This document shows, piece after piece, positions 46,797-60,921 of a stretch of DNA of 64,000 bases. The position numbers and the translations under genes are program-made. The notes under the pieces are model-generated. The model was not told where the DNA came from. It ran no database searches and saw only the letters and a list, made by a program, of their open reading frames with translations. The first letter of the stretch is position 1; each line of letters starts with the position of its first letter. The stretch comes from Phycomyces blakesleeanus NRRL 1555(-) (lineage: Eukaryota; Mucoromycota; Mucoromycetes; Mucorales; Phycomycetaceae), in NCBI RefSeq assembly GCF_001638985.1, contig NW_017265139.1:2356001-2420000 (forward strand), written 5' to 3'.

Positions 46797-49175
46797 ATGG
46801 GAAATTCATGTAGCTCATGTTTAGACTGCTGTGGAAGTGAGTAGATCGCTCGAGATAATCTACTACACATACGTACATAGATATTTAATGCTCGCCTTAT
46901 TTTATGCGTATTAGTGCGCAGTCATGATGGTCAATATGAACCAATCTTACAAGCGAATGAGCGAGTTGCCATCTCTGAACTCCTTCGCTATCTCGAGAGT
47001 AAGCTAAATCCTCATTAAAGTAATGTAATTTCCTTTGGCTTAGTTGTGATTAGATCGCGATCCCAACACTTTCTTTGAGGGGGAAGCCCTTAATGCATTG
47101 TCCACACTCGCATTTTCTGCTAATGTCGATCTACAAAGATCAGCCGCTCTTGCTTTTGCAGAAATCACCGAAAAGGGTAAATCACTAATATTGTTCGCAT
47201 AGTTTAAGAAAATTAATAAGGACAACTATAAATGAATGGTTTAAGCATCAAATAATAACCGTTTAAAGTATAGATGTCCGTACAGTTGGGCGTGAAACAC
47301 TTCAACCTATCCTGTCCTTGCTTCAATCGCATGATGTTGAAGTGCAAAGAGCAGCTAGTGCAGCCTTGGGAAATTTAGCTGTTGACCGTAAGTGTTGACA
47401 TATGCGACCACCAGACAGCTGATGGAGTTATGTTCAGCCAACAATAAACTGCTCATTGTCGAACTTGGTGGACTGGACCAACTTATAAATCAGATGAGAA
47501 GCACCAATGTAGAAGTCCAATGCAATGCTGTAGGCTGCATCACTAATCTAGCTACTCATGGTAAATATATCATCATATTCTACTTTTAAGAAACTGTAGT
47601 GCTTTTTTTAGGTAGAAAAGACAGATAATTTATGGTAGGTACTAATGACATCAATTGTAGATGATAACAAGGCAAAAATCGCTAATTCAGAAGGACTTGG
47701 CCTTCTGGTCGACCTTGCACGGTCAAAGGATCAAAGAGTTCAACGTAATGCAACAGGTGCTCTTTTAAACATGACCCACACACGTAAGAAACCTCTTTTT
47801 TTTTACTTCTGTGTGAAATAATATATATTTTAACTTTGTCTTTAATAAATCCACAGAGGAAAACAGACTTCAGTTGGTGAATGCAAATGCCATTCCAGTT
47901 TTAGTAGGCCTCCTTAATTCGTCTGATCCAGATGTTCAGTACTATTGTACAACTGCATTGAGTAACATTGCAGTTGATGGTACGTTTAAAAATAATAATA
48001 AATATGTTCTAGTTTTTGATAAAAAGGTTTTTTATATAACTCGTAGCTGAGAATCGCCAAAGACTAGCAAAAACCGAATCCTCTCGTCTCGTAGAATATT
48101 TAATTGCATCAATGGACACAAAAAGTCTCAAGGTCCAATGCCAAGCTGCTCTTGCATTAAGAAATCTAGCATCAGATGGTACACGAATTCTCATCAATTA
48201 CCGCTAAATTAACAAAGCAATCTAACAAAAAAAACCTTTTTTTATATTTTTATCTCAGAAATTTACCAACTAGAGATTGTTCGATGTCATGGTCTTCCCC
48301 ATCTTCTTCGACTCCTTACTTCTGCCTTCCTTCCTCTGATCTTATCCTCAGTTGCATGTGTGAGGAATATTTCCATTCATCCAGCCAATGAATCGCCTAT
48401 CATTGATGGTGGATTCGTTCTCCCTTTGATAGAGTTATTATCCTACGAAGATAATGAGGAAATACAGTGCCATGCCATCTCCACTCTTCGTAATTTAGCT
48501 GCAAGCTCTGAACGCAACAAACGAGCGATTGTAGACGCAGGGGCTGTGAATAGCATCAAGCGGCTGATAGGAAAAGCACCTGAAAGTGTTCAAACCGAAA
48601 TGACTGCAGCCATTGCAGTATTGGCACTTAGCGAGGAACTTAAGCAAAGACTTGTTCACATGGATATATTAAAGGTACTGATACCATTGACAGCAAGCAC
48701 CAACATGGAGGTACAGGGCAACTCTGCTGCTGCTATTGGAAACCTCAGTGCGAAAGTACAAGATTATACACCGTTTGTGAGTGCGTGGGAGTCCCCTTCT
48801 GGAGGACTTCACCAGTTTCTGAGAGTATTCTTGGATGAGCGCCAAGAGATTACCTTTCAGCACATTGGTGTATGGACAATTGAACAGTTCATGACTGGTG
48901 GAGGTGAGCATAAAGTTTATGATGTCGAAAGAACACGCCTAATAATATGGCCAATGATAGACAAGAGGCTTATGGCATGTATCGTTCGGTCTAAGGATAT
49001 TGTGGATGCTGTTCTTCGTATTTCTAATGCAAGCGACGAGTTCCAACTACAGGCAGCAATTATTAATGAACAAGGCGAGGGAAATATAGATGATTTTGAC
49101 GGAGACATTGTCAAATTAGCTAAGAAGGTAGCCCTTTTGTTTGAAGATGTAGAAGAGTACCAGCTCGAAAAATAA
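46797..49175 (+). CDS. VAC8: Vacuolar armadillo-repeat protein Vac8
   Basis: Lipid-anchored ARM scaffold of the vacuole membrane, needed in yeast for vacuole inheritance, nucleus-vacuole junctions and selective autophagy. Many small exons: the first (46797-46836) encodes [13 protein letters not shown], with Gly2 for N-myristoylation and a Cys cluster for palmitoylation. Then [127 protein letters not shown] and [20 protein letters not shown] mark successive ARM repeats. The C-terminal [16 protein letters not shown] also matches Vac8. Introns often fall near repeat boundaries. Next gene is VAC1/PEP7, another vacuole-pathway gene, in the same direction. Confidence 0.95.
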
Positions 49176-49409
49176 AGTGTGAAAACCTGATCATAATTAA
49201 AAGTACAGCAAGTACATATAAGAAACCCTTGTTATTATTATTACAATATAAACTTTTATTTATCTTTACAAAACAAAGAGTTGTTACCTCAATCATATAC
49301 CATGAACCACTTTTTGAACAATAATGTTTTAATCGCCGACAAACTCGCATGTGTGTCTGAATATTGGTCGAAGTCTTTCTTATTTTACTTCTTATAGTGG
49401 TAGCACATC

Positions 49410-51752
49410 ATGTCAACCAGTCGGCCATTACCTGTTTACAATTATGAAGATTATGTTCCAATTGAGGGAATCTCATGCCCAATTTGTGGTAACCCCTGTG
49501 GGTCTCTTCAAGATTTAAACAAGGCATGCATGACTTAAGTAGTGTAAATGAAACAGGAGATCATTGACAACCCTTATCTTTATTTTTTTGAATACAGCAT
49601 TTAGATGTTGCTCACAATGAGGAAGATACAAAAGGAGCTTTTTTATCGTGGTTTGGAAATGCACAAAGAAAGGTCCAAAATACACTCAGTGTAGGACCAA
49701 ACAGCAGATACCTCGGCTCATCCCCAAATACAAATGCAGTCGAACGGTCTCTTCGGCAGCTGGTGGATCCTGCACTAATGAGCAGCTTTAACAATTTTAG
49801 TCTCGGAAACAATAATCCTGTATTTTTTGCATCGGATAATGAACGACAGGGTACAGAGTTTATTACCAGAGAACACTGGCAACGAGAATCAAATAATGAT
49901 ATGTGCAGTCTGCCCGGATGTGGTAAAACACTAGGCAGAAATGGAGCGGGAAAGCAACACTGCAGAAAGTATGCTGGGTTGGAATGAATAATTAACATGG
50001 ACAGGTTTATACGTATCCGAAAAACTTATTGTACTTCTTCTTTATATCAGATGTGGCCGCTTATTTTGTGAAACTCATACTCAGTATGAGATCAAGCTCA
50101 ACCGACAAGCCTGTCATGATCCAGAAAACGGCGTGTGGTGTAAAGTGTGTGTGGGGTGCTATATTGGAAGGGAAAGGTATATGGAGAATCAGGGAGCCAC
50201 ACGTAATCTATCAAAGATGTTCCTGGAACAGAGAGCCAAAACGATCGATCGTGTTTATCTGGACAGTAATCGTCTAGAAAAGCGACTAGAAAAGGTAGAC
50301 TGTATACAGGTGGACCAAGAATAAACACCAACTAATCAATTGGAGAAGCTTGCTAGAATTCACTATAATTCAGATACTGGTGTTAAAGGCCATGAGCGTC
50401 CTACCAGTTTACTTACAAGTCCTGCTTCATCTTTAAGAAGTATTACTTTAGAGAGATCCGAGTCCTCTTCTTCTAAAGACAGTTTCAGCAGCATGATTGC
50501 CCCAAATTCGCCTTTAGTGTCTAGTGGCAACAGTATTCTAAGCATGAAGCTAAAATATCGAGGTGAGAGTCAACTAATAGATAATTGCACTGCATTAGAA
50601 AATAAGAATGTAAATCGTATCTAACAATGGAAATTATGGCAAGATGGTGAACAGACCGTGGCGAAATGGCAAGATGATCGTACTGTTACAAAATGTCCTT
50701 TGTGTCTGTAAGTATAATGTAAAAAGTTAATATATTACATATATTTTGTATTTACATTGATTATAGTCAATCATTTACTCTAACAAATCGCAAGCACCAT
50801 TGTCGCCTGTGTGGAGATGTTGTATGCGGAAATGTTCGATGCTCCAAAATGATACCTCTCTTCTTAAATATGTCTTCTGGTGAGTAAATAATAGCGATGA
50901 CTATGTTGACTCTAAAGTTTTTTTTACAATACAATAGATACATTTGATGAAGAGCCTGTTGGCGACACCCGTGCTTGTTGCAAATGTCAAAGAGCCGTTT
51001 TTCGGTGAGATATATTGTTAATAGTATTTTAAGAAACGCTATATTTATTTAATATTATTGATTTGTATCTGTAAAAAAAACTAGGCGCAAAACAAAGCAT
51101 GAAGAGTCCCTTCGGCCTTTACCGATTTTTCCCCTTTACCACCAACTTTCACTTACTCGAGAAAAGATTGAGAAGCAGCTACCTAAATTTCACGATACAA
51201 TTATCATGCTCGAGTAAGATTTATATTCTACTCAAAAGTACTCATTTATTAATACGTTCAAATCTTGACAGAAAAGAAAAAACCTCTCAAAAGTCGCGAC
51301 AGACCCACGAAAGTTACCAAGTAGCAGCTCAGATTCGCAAATCTCTCTTGGATAATTTTGCCTTGTATGATACTCTCTCAAAGAGCATTAGATCTCTCCC
51401 TGCTCCCACTGCTCCCATGAAAAGACTTCAAACCAACATATGTACGGCGGCTAACCTCTATCTACAGCGTAATATGTTGCCTCTTCAAATGCTTCCGCGA
51501 CTACTCAAACCCGAGAAAAAAAATCAGAATACATCTAATCAGTCTTTAAATGGCTCGCCAGATCCAACTGCTACATGGAAACAAGATATTAGAATGCAGA
51601 TTCAAGCCTACAAAGAGCAATACGGGCTTGTTGAAGGATTTATTAGAGATGCGCAAAAGGAACGAAGGATTGATGATGTTAAAACATTGAAGAACAGCCT
51701 TGATGAATTGCGTGTCGAAATTGATAAATTACAGGCACAGCTGGCCTCTTAA
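49410..51752 (+). CDS. PEP7: Double-FYVE endosomal tethering protein Vac1/Pep7 (rabenosyn-5-like)
   Basis: Rab5/Vps21 effector acting with Vps45 in Golgi-to-endosome fusion. An N-terminal C2H2 finger (CPICGNPCGSLQDLNK, then HLDVAH across an intron) is followed by a first FYVE-type finger: MCSLPGCGKTLGRNGAGKQH, then CRKCGRLFCETHTQYEIKLN and CKVCVGCY. A Ser-rich linker leads to a second FYVE: CPLCLQSFTLTNRKHHCRLC, VVCGNVRCSKMIPL and ACCKCQ. Next comes a helical region (about 51109-51210 and after 51272) with YQVAAQIRKSLLDNFALYD and a C-terminal coiled coil ending LDELRVEIDKLQAQLAS. The C2H2 plus two FYVE order is that of Pep7/Vac1. Several introns; the reading frame is restored over the one near 51210-51270. 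Start chosen at MSTSRPLPVYNYEDYVP. Confidence 0.9.
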
Positions 51753-52022
51753 TACCAATGAAAAAAGATACCTTCCGTCTATTTAACGTGTCATGTAATA
51801 CCAAAGATAATATTAGCCTTATAAAAATCACAATTTAATAAATCATAGTCGATGTTCAAATTTGAAAACGTACAAGCCTTTTTTTTGGATATATTTCTCC
51901 AAGTACTGTTAGCAGTACAGCTTGTATGAATATCTTCAGGCTTTTTTTGGATTTTTACTCGTCACACGAAATAAAATAAAATAATCAATGAGAGACGTGA
52001 TGATTTTATAGACATAATTAGA

Positions 52023-53172
52023 ATGGATTCACAATCAGGGGATTTGCGTACAGGTTCATCAGAAGAGGTTTGTTTTTAGATAATCAGCCAACAATGTTAA
52101 CTCACTCAAGATCTAGGGAGATCTCTGGAATGACATTGATTTGATCAAGTATTGGGACACAGCATTATCAGGTTACAAGGCAAGATTAATTAAAATAGTC
52201 ACCATTACCAACATTAGTATACTAAGATTATACATTTGATGAAATAGCAGCATCATAGTAAAGACAACGTCAAAAAGTTAGGGGAATTATGTCCTGATCC
52301 TTCAGAAATTCCTCGTTCGAATCCGTAATATAATAAATCTCAGTCTTTACAAAAGCCAGTGAACTAATGTAAAATATACATGTATATATAAAAGTAAAAA
52401 ACGTCAAGTACCTGCAGATATATTAGCCAAGGTAAAAAAAACTACAAGTATTAAAATAAAATTTGCATGAAACGAGAGTAAAAGATCCCCTAAACTTCAT
52501 CTTTTATTTTTTTCTCTGTTCCAGAAAACTGAAGCTAAAAGAACAAGAATCACCGCGTCAGTAGAGATCATAAATCTTCCAAATGATAACCAAGGATTAA
52601 ATGAAGGGCGTGAACAAGAATCTTTATATATCTCTGATGATAAGAAGGGCGCGGAAGAAAAGCAAGAACAACATGATTTAAATGAAGAGTGCTACGAAGA
52701 AGAGGAAGAAGAATATGAAGAAGAAGAAGAAGAGGGGGAAGGGGAGGGGGAACAAGAAGAACAAGAGGACGAAGTTGAGAAAGAAGAAAAAGAAGGATAT
52801 CAAGATCAAGGACAGTCATATTATAATCATCTTCCTCATCAAGCACATGCGCATCCTTCTATGCCATATTATTCGAGTCACTCCTATCATGCACCCGAAA
52901 ATATTACACACCCAGCTCACACCATGCCTACAATGCCACCAATGCCACCAATGCCACAGAGATCGAATGGATCAAGTCAAGGCAAGATTCTGTTTATACT
53001 TAATCAAGATATGTATTTAATTAATATTGTACTTTAGATGATGAGATGCTCTCAAATTTGATGATGGCTTGGTATTACAGTGGGTACTACACCGGCCTTT
53101 ACCAAGTAAGTCTACGCTTTTACTATTAATGAACTCTGATTCTTATTTACATCTTAGGCTCGGAGGTCTTAG
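52023..53172 (+). CDS. SMN1: Survival motor neuron (SMN) homolog, Tudor-less with acidic insert
   Basis: Assembles Sm rings on spliceosomal snRNAs with Gemin2. Seven exons (52023-52067, 52117-52179, 52248-52324, 52395-52431, 52525-52981, 53038-53105, 53158-53172) give 253 residues. The N-terminal Gemin2-binding helix reads DLWNDIDLIKYWDTALSGYK. The C-terminal YG box reads MLSNLMMAWYYSGYYTGLYQ, the SMN oligomerisation motif. Between them are KKRQVPADILAKK, a run of about 60 mostly Glu residues with Gln and Gly, then a His/Tyr/Pro/Met-rich linker. No Tudor domain, as in fission yeast Smn1. Two introns (after 52179 and after 52981) begin GCAAGATT instead of GT. A TATA-like AT-rich stretch precedes the gene. 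The last exon (ARRS) is less certain. Confidence 0.85.
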
Positions 53173-54234
53173 ATATATTATTATTATATATATATTTGAC
53201 CAAGATTTGCAAGCAACATTTTTCCCATTTTCTTCCGTTTTGTTGTTGTTGTTTTTTCACCAAAAATAATTGTGCGATATAATAAGAAAAAAAGCGACAA
53301 AAAAGATAATATAATCAATCTGAATAATTTTAGCTATCTTGTCCAAATTACTGAAGCCTGTATTACACATAGGTACTTTAATAAAGGGTATTATACTCAA
53401 GAGTATTTCACTCAAAAAGTATTAAAAGCACTCAAAAAGTTTTCTTTTATATTGGACATTATCTGATGGTAATTAAATCATCGCAAACAACGAATTTCCA
53501 CTAATCGGAAATTGGTGAAACTTCCCGGGGTTAAACTTTTCCTTTACCAAAGAAGCCAGTAGAAGCTGTACAAACATATTGCATTTGAAAGGATCAATTT
53601 AGTATATGTATTGTAAAGGGTTAATATGTAAATATAAACCACATAATATACTGCGTTAAAATAAAGGCCGGCAGAAAGACAAAAAAGGAAATAATGCTCT
53701 GATTTTGTAGTTAGGAATGTCCTTAACTTTGTTTATTCTAGTTGCTGTACAAGAAACTCTTATCGATTCATATATCATAGTAATACTAATGAGTGATCGG
53801 GTTATAGTAATGATAAATAGTATTAAATAAAAGAGAAAAATATTTTTTATTATATATACCTTTAACCGCTTAATATCCATGTATTAGCAGAAACATAACG
53901 AACGACAAAGAGAATGGTGTGTTGGCTTGTACAACAATAAGTCAGTGTTTTGATGCATCAACATTTAACCTTGGTAGACAAGTATAGTAGTAATATAAAA
54001 AATTAACATACACGCATGTACACGAACGAAGCTAAAATTTAAGTGTATGGTCTTGACTTACATTTTTCAAATTATATATACCTATAATAATGTTAAGCAA
54101 GACAACTAAAAGTCTTTAGAGTCATATTTAATTAAGTGTTACTGCGTTGTGACTGGCATGTATTCTCCCTTTTTTCATATAAAGAAGCCTGAAAGATCCT
54201 CATGAACTTCTCTTGTCCTTCTTTCGAAAAAAAA
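53173..54234. other. Intergenic region between SMN and HSP78
   Basis: AT-rich; short ORFs here have no recognisable motif. The HSP78 promoter should lie in the last few hundred bases; I did not find a convincing tandem nGAAn heat-shock element by eye. Confidence 0.4.
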
Positions 54235-57200
54235 ATGTTAAGAATTTCCCGACAAACGGTCTCTCGCCCAACTACTTTTCGGCGAGTACCTTTGACTTCT
54301 ATTCGCCGAGCAACAACAGCATCATCAAGCGTAACTAGAAATCGTGTATATGCAAATGTTAGCCGTGTAGGTGTATCGACAGGCTTGCGGCAATTTCCCG
54401 ACACTGACTTTTTTAGCTTTGCTAAAAGATTCTATGCTGGTATGTAAAATAAAGAATATGTTATATTGTAGTATCATTAGCTTATCTCTAAAGCACTCGA
54501 GATTGTTGACTTTCGGAATAAATTTCTTAACTGAATCATACATAGGAGGAACGCCTGGAGGAATGCGTATGAACCCAGCCCAAGAACAAGAGCAGCAATC
54601 GGCTTTGCAACTCTATGTGTGTACATATAGCATATATGTAATATATATTTCGACCATTTCTAACAATATGTATATATATATCTTAACCAGGGACTCGATC
54701 TAACTGCTTTGGCGGAAACGGGCAAGCTGGGTAAGATCAAGATATTCTGGATAATTCTGTAGCGGGCTTTATCGAATGCTTATATCGGCATTTGTCTGAG
54801 TAAAACTAATAAGTAATCATGTCTTGATTTATGTTTAGACCCTGTCATTGGCAGAGATGAAGAAATCAGACGAACTCTTGAAGGTAATAAAGTTTTTATT
54901 TGCCCATTCAGGCAAAGAGGCACCGAGAATTAACTCATTCTGTCTATAGTGTAAGATGAACACAGTAATATATGATTATGGAGCTGTATATTTATGTGAA
55001 CATTAGATTGGCACGACGAACAAAGAACAACCCAGTGTTGATCGGAGAAGCAGGGTAAGCTAAAATTAAAAATACAACAAAGATCATTTATTAAGCTTCT
55101 TAATAGTGTGGGTAAAACTGCCATTGCAGAGGTGAGTTTCCTTAGATAGTACTGGGATTATTCTCCTAACTCATCGTGTTTTATGTCAGGGCCTTGCCCA
55201 GCGTATCGTGGCAAATGAAGTCCCCGAATCTATCCAGGGAAGACGTGTTATTACACTTGATCTTGGTGTAAGTGTGGATTGATGCTATATCACGTGTATG
55301 TATGTGTATTTATGTTCCATAAAAAAATGGTTGTGTGTAGAGTCTTGTAGCTGGTGCAAAGTATCGGTAAGAAAAGCTAAACTCCCGTTTGCAGAGATGA
55401 TATTGATTGTTAATGTTTTAAAAAAACAGCGGAGAATTTGAAGATCGTCTCAAGGCTGTTCTTAAAGAAGTTACAGAAGCAAACGGAAAGATCATTCTTT
55501 TTATTGATGAAATCCACAACTTGCTTGGACTTGGAAAGTCAGAGGGTACAATGGATGCCGGTAACCTGCTTAAGCCAGCACTTGCTAGAGGACAGCTGCG
55601 ATGTGTTGGTGCTACTACCATTGATGAGTACAGAAAGTATATCATGAAGGATCCAGCATTAGCAAGACGTTTTCAGCAGGTTCTTGTTGAGGAACCGACA
55701 GTTCAAGATACAATTTCAATTTTGAGAGGCCTCAAGGAGCGTTATGAGATTCATCATGGTGTGAGAATTGCTGACTCGGCACTGGTGTCTGCAGCCATCA
55801 ACTCCCACCGCTATATTACAGAAAGATTCTTGCCTGATAAAGCCATTGATCTTGTAGATGAAGCATGTTCCAAATTAAGGCTTCAGCAAGAGAGCAAACC
55901 CGAGGTCCTTGAGAACCTTGATCGTCAGATAATGACTACTCAGATTGAACTCGAATCTCTCCGAAAAGAGTCTGATGCAGCATCCGTAGAGCGAAGAAAT
56001 AAGCTTCAATCTGAACTTGAAGAAAAACAAAAAGAAAGTCAGAGATTGTCGGCTATCTGGAACGAAGAGCGCCAAAAACTAGAAGGAATTCAAAAAATCA
56101 AAGAAGATCTTGAGAAAGCTCGTGTTGAGCTGGACTTGGCCCAAAGATCTGGAAACTTCCAGAAAGCGTCTGAGCTGCGTTACGGGACCATTCCTACTCT
56201 GGAGAAGAAACTTCCAAAGGAAAACCTCGATGAAGATAATCCAGACGCATTTATTCACGAGAGAGTTACAGCTGATGATATTGCTCGTGTTGTTGCCCGT
56301 ATGACGGGTATTCCTGTGCGTAACTTGATGAAAGGCGAGAGAGAAAAGCTTTTGCACATGGAGGATGTGTTGAAGGAGCGCGTTGTTGGCCAGACTGAAG
56401 CTATATCTGCTGTATCTGATGCTGTACGACTCAGTAGAGCAGGTCTCCAGAACCCTTCTAGACCAATTGCATCGTTTATGTTTCTAGGTCCAACTGGCGT
56501 CGGAAAAACCGAGCTCTGCAAAACCATTGCTGATTTCTTGTTTGATACTGAAAATGCTATTGTGCGAATCGACATGTCAGAATACATGGAGAAATTCTCG
56601 GTCAGCCGTTTGATTGGATCTCCTCCAGGTTATGTTGGTCATGAGGAAGGTGGTGAACTTACCGAAGCCGTGAGAAGACGCCCTTATGCAGTTGTACTTC
56701 TTGATGAAATGGAGAAGGCTCACAGAGATGGTAATATTCCAAGTGTTAGTGCCATTAATTGAATTAACACTAATACATGCCTCTCCAGTCTCGAACATTC
56801 TTCTCCAAGTCTTGGATGATGGTATTCTCACCGATAGTACGTATAGTTGCGACTTGTATCTATGTCTGTGTAATGTTACTAAGATTTATATATAGGCAAG
56901 GGACAAAAGATTGATTTCAAGAATACGATCATTATTATGACATCCAATTTGGGTGCTGAAGCATTAGTATCCGATGCATCGAGTGACACCACTGTCAGCA
57001 CAAGAGCGAGAAGTAGTGTTATGGATGCTGTGCGTCACAATTTTGCTCCTGAATTTATTAACCGTATCGATGAGATGGTAAATATGATTAGATGTAGGCA
57101 TTTTTCTATAAGAAAGCTAACATTCTTGTATGTATGTATGTATGTATGTATGTATATATGTATATATATATATATATTTAAACAAAGGTTATCTTTAACC

Positions 57201-57580
57201 GACTCACCAAACCGGCTCTTCGTGACATTGTAGATGTCAGACTGAAGGAAGTAGAGGAACGTACCAAGGACCGGAATATCAAGTTAGATGTGGATATGGC
57301 AGCGCGTGACTGGCTTGGTGAGCACGGCTACGATCCTGCGTATGGTGCTCGTCCTTTGAACCGTCTGATTCAAAAGTCCCTCCTTAATCCACTTGCCCAT
57401 CTTCTTATTGATGGTGGTGTGCGTACTGGCGAAAAGGCAAAGGTGACTGTCCATCAGACAGAGTCGGGTGAGACTCAATTGGATATCCAGCGTAACCATC
57501 CTCCTGGAGAATTGAGTCCAAATGAAGAGAAGAATTTGAAAAACAAAATAGCACCTGTAGGCGATGAAGAACTCGATTAG
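54235..57580 (+). CDS. HSP78: Mitochondrial ClpB-type disaggregase Hsp78
   Basis: AAA+ hexamer that resolubilises matrix proteins with mtHsp70. An Arg/Ser/Thr-rich targeting peptide ([20 protein letters not shown]) is followed by a short N-terminus lacking the Clp-N domain, as in Hsp78. AAA1: [30 protein letters not shown] (Walker A), [12 protein letters not shown] (Walker B) and [13 protein letters not shown] coiled-coil middle domain follows (about 55880-56200). AAA2: [71 protein letters not shown] and NRIDEM. The C-terminal domain holds [15 protein letters not shown]. The 5' half is broken into many small exons. At 54950 a single T between two introns restores the GTA (Val) codon in [16 protein letters not shown]. 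An in-frame Met at 54202 is a weaker start. Confidence 0.95.
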
Positions 57581-58890
57581 ATAGATGACCACATACAAAG
57601 ATTGTTTTGTTTTTGCTTCCAAAAAACTATATTATAAATCAAAAGGGCTTTAATTAAATCCGATCCCGGAAGAGAAAGCGGGCTGTTTACCTTTATTACC
57701 AAGCAAAGCTATGGAGTTTATGTGCTCTGTAGACAGATACTAAGCTGAACAAAAAGTATAAATTAAGCTTGCTTTAAATAATAAACTGCTCGGCGTATAA
57801 TATATTATTTCTACCAACGCAGACAATCAATCTATGTATCTTTTTCTTATCAAACTTTATCAAGCCGTGTTGTTCCTTCATATGATTATTCTTTAACTTT
57901 ACTTTAAGAAGAATAGTTGCTTGTGCATACATATACTTCAGGGATACATGTTTATTCAGTATATCCAATCACACACACACACATATATATATATATGAGC
58001 AAAGGAATCTAATACTAGTAATAACGTGTGGTGCTAAGTACCAACAACGCCAAAAATACTATAATCTAGAGTCTTTCTGGTTTATACAAAGTAATAAAGA
58101 CACCTAAATTGTCCATCAATTACACTGAGTACTCTGTAAAATTCTTAATTACTAGTCTTTATACCATATGTATATACTCTTCTTCGGTGCTTATTTCACA
58201 ACTCTTGCTTATTTAATATAGTATCTAATTGCAGTATATGGATCATACTAAAATATCTTATTTGCCTTAAATGGCTAAATTGAACAACCTGAATGTTTGA
58301 CACGTCTACAAGTAAAGATGAAATGATAGCAGCGGTCTCCAGCTGTACCTGGTTTATATAATGCATCAATAATATGTATATACTAAATTACTTACAGATG
58401 CTAGACTAAAGGGCCTTATATATATACCCTTTACATGGTTTTGGTAATAAAGAAAACCCGAGTAGTTTTTACTTGATATCAATATTAGTAATACACCTAA
58501 ATTATAGCCGCGGTATTGGATTACTAATAAGGTATTAATGTGTTCGGTGCCTAGTTATGTAAGATATTTGTGATATATATCTATAACAATCAGTCCTTTC
58601 TTTCTGCACACCCTGCTTACAGGCCCTTTTAAAGCTCGAGTGTTACCAAATATCTAATGGTGATGCATTGCTGACAGTACCAGAAACCGATTAACAGTCC
58701 TACATATTGAAACGTGCCCTGTTTCAAGGCGAACTACTGGATTCCGGGCCGGACAATGTTTATTGTGTACATACTGTAAAACATGATCGTCACATACAAA
58801 GTTACACGGATTGATGCCACTAATTCATCTTTCTTTTTCCCCTCTCTTTCCGTTTTTTAATACTTTATACAGCACCAACAAAAAGAAGAA
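57581..58890. other. Intergenic region between HSP78 and the epimerase gene
   Basis: AT-rich with a CA/TA dinucleotide run (about 57972-57997). No gene seen. The right end is CT-rich and leads to the epimerase start codon. Confidence 0.45.
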
Positions 58891-60204
<1,314 letters not shown>

Positions 60205-60921
60205 AGTCCGGGGTTGTGGACATAAGATGTTACCTTTGTGGTATAGCACACAGTGGAACAAATGTGTTACTTGAACTAATAAATAATAAATAAACAAAAA
60301 AAGGGAGTTTGATATTTTTGAAAAATCAGGTAATGAGAAGCCTCACCCCCGCTCAGACCCCTTCATTTGTGCGTTTCTTTATTTCTTCTGGGTCTTGCAT
60401 GAGCCACTTTAGAAAGGCTAAACATCTTTTAAAGGGGTTTATATATAAATATAAAAGGCGTCCTACATGGTCTTTTGTTGCGGCGCCTCTAATGACATCA
60501 TATAAAGGCTGCAATGTTAATGCCAATGCCAAAGACTTTAGCTTTCAAGTTTTCGATATCAAGAAGATCCCCTCTTCCTTTCTTTTATCTTTTTCTAAAT
60601 ATAATATATAATTTAATCAAACTGGTTTAAGCAAATATGTTAAATAGCAGTAAGTGGACTATTTGAGCCACTCATACACATACGCACATACACATACACA
60701 CACATATATATATATATATACAGTCATAAAATAAATGGAAAACAAAAGTGGGGGGGTTTAATTTTCGGACACACAACTTTCTTGTCTGCTTAAAAAGCAA
60801 AAGATTGTCCTGTGTGGAATACGTTGATTGGGTGCTATTGAACCCGCGCCTGCATCGCAAAACAACAAAATATGGGCCATCCTTCAATTATCTCTGCCTT
60901 TTTCTTCTCAACTTTTTCACA
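60205..60921. other. Intergenic region between the epimerase gene and ERV29
   Basis: No supported gene. A compound CA/TA dinucleotide repeat lies at about 60670-60720. The ERV29 leader just before the start is CT-rich. Confidence 0.45.
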
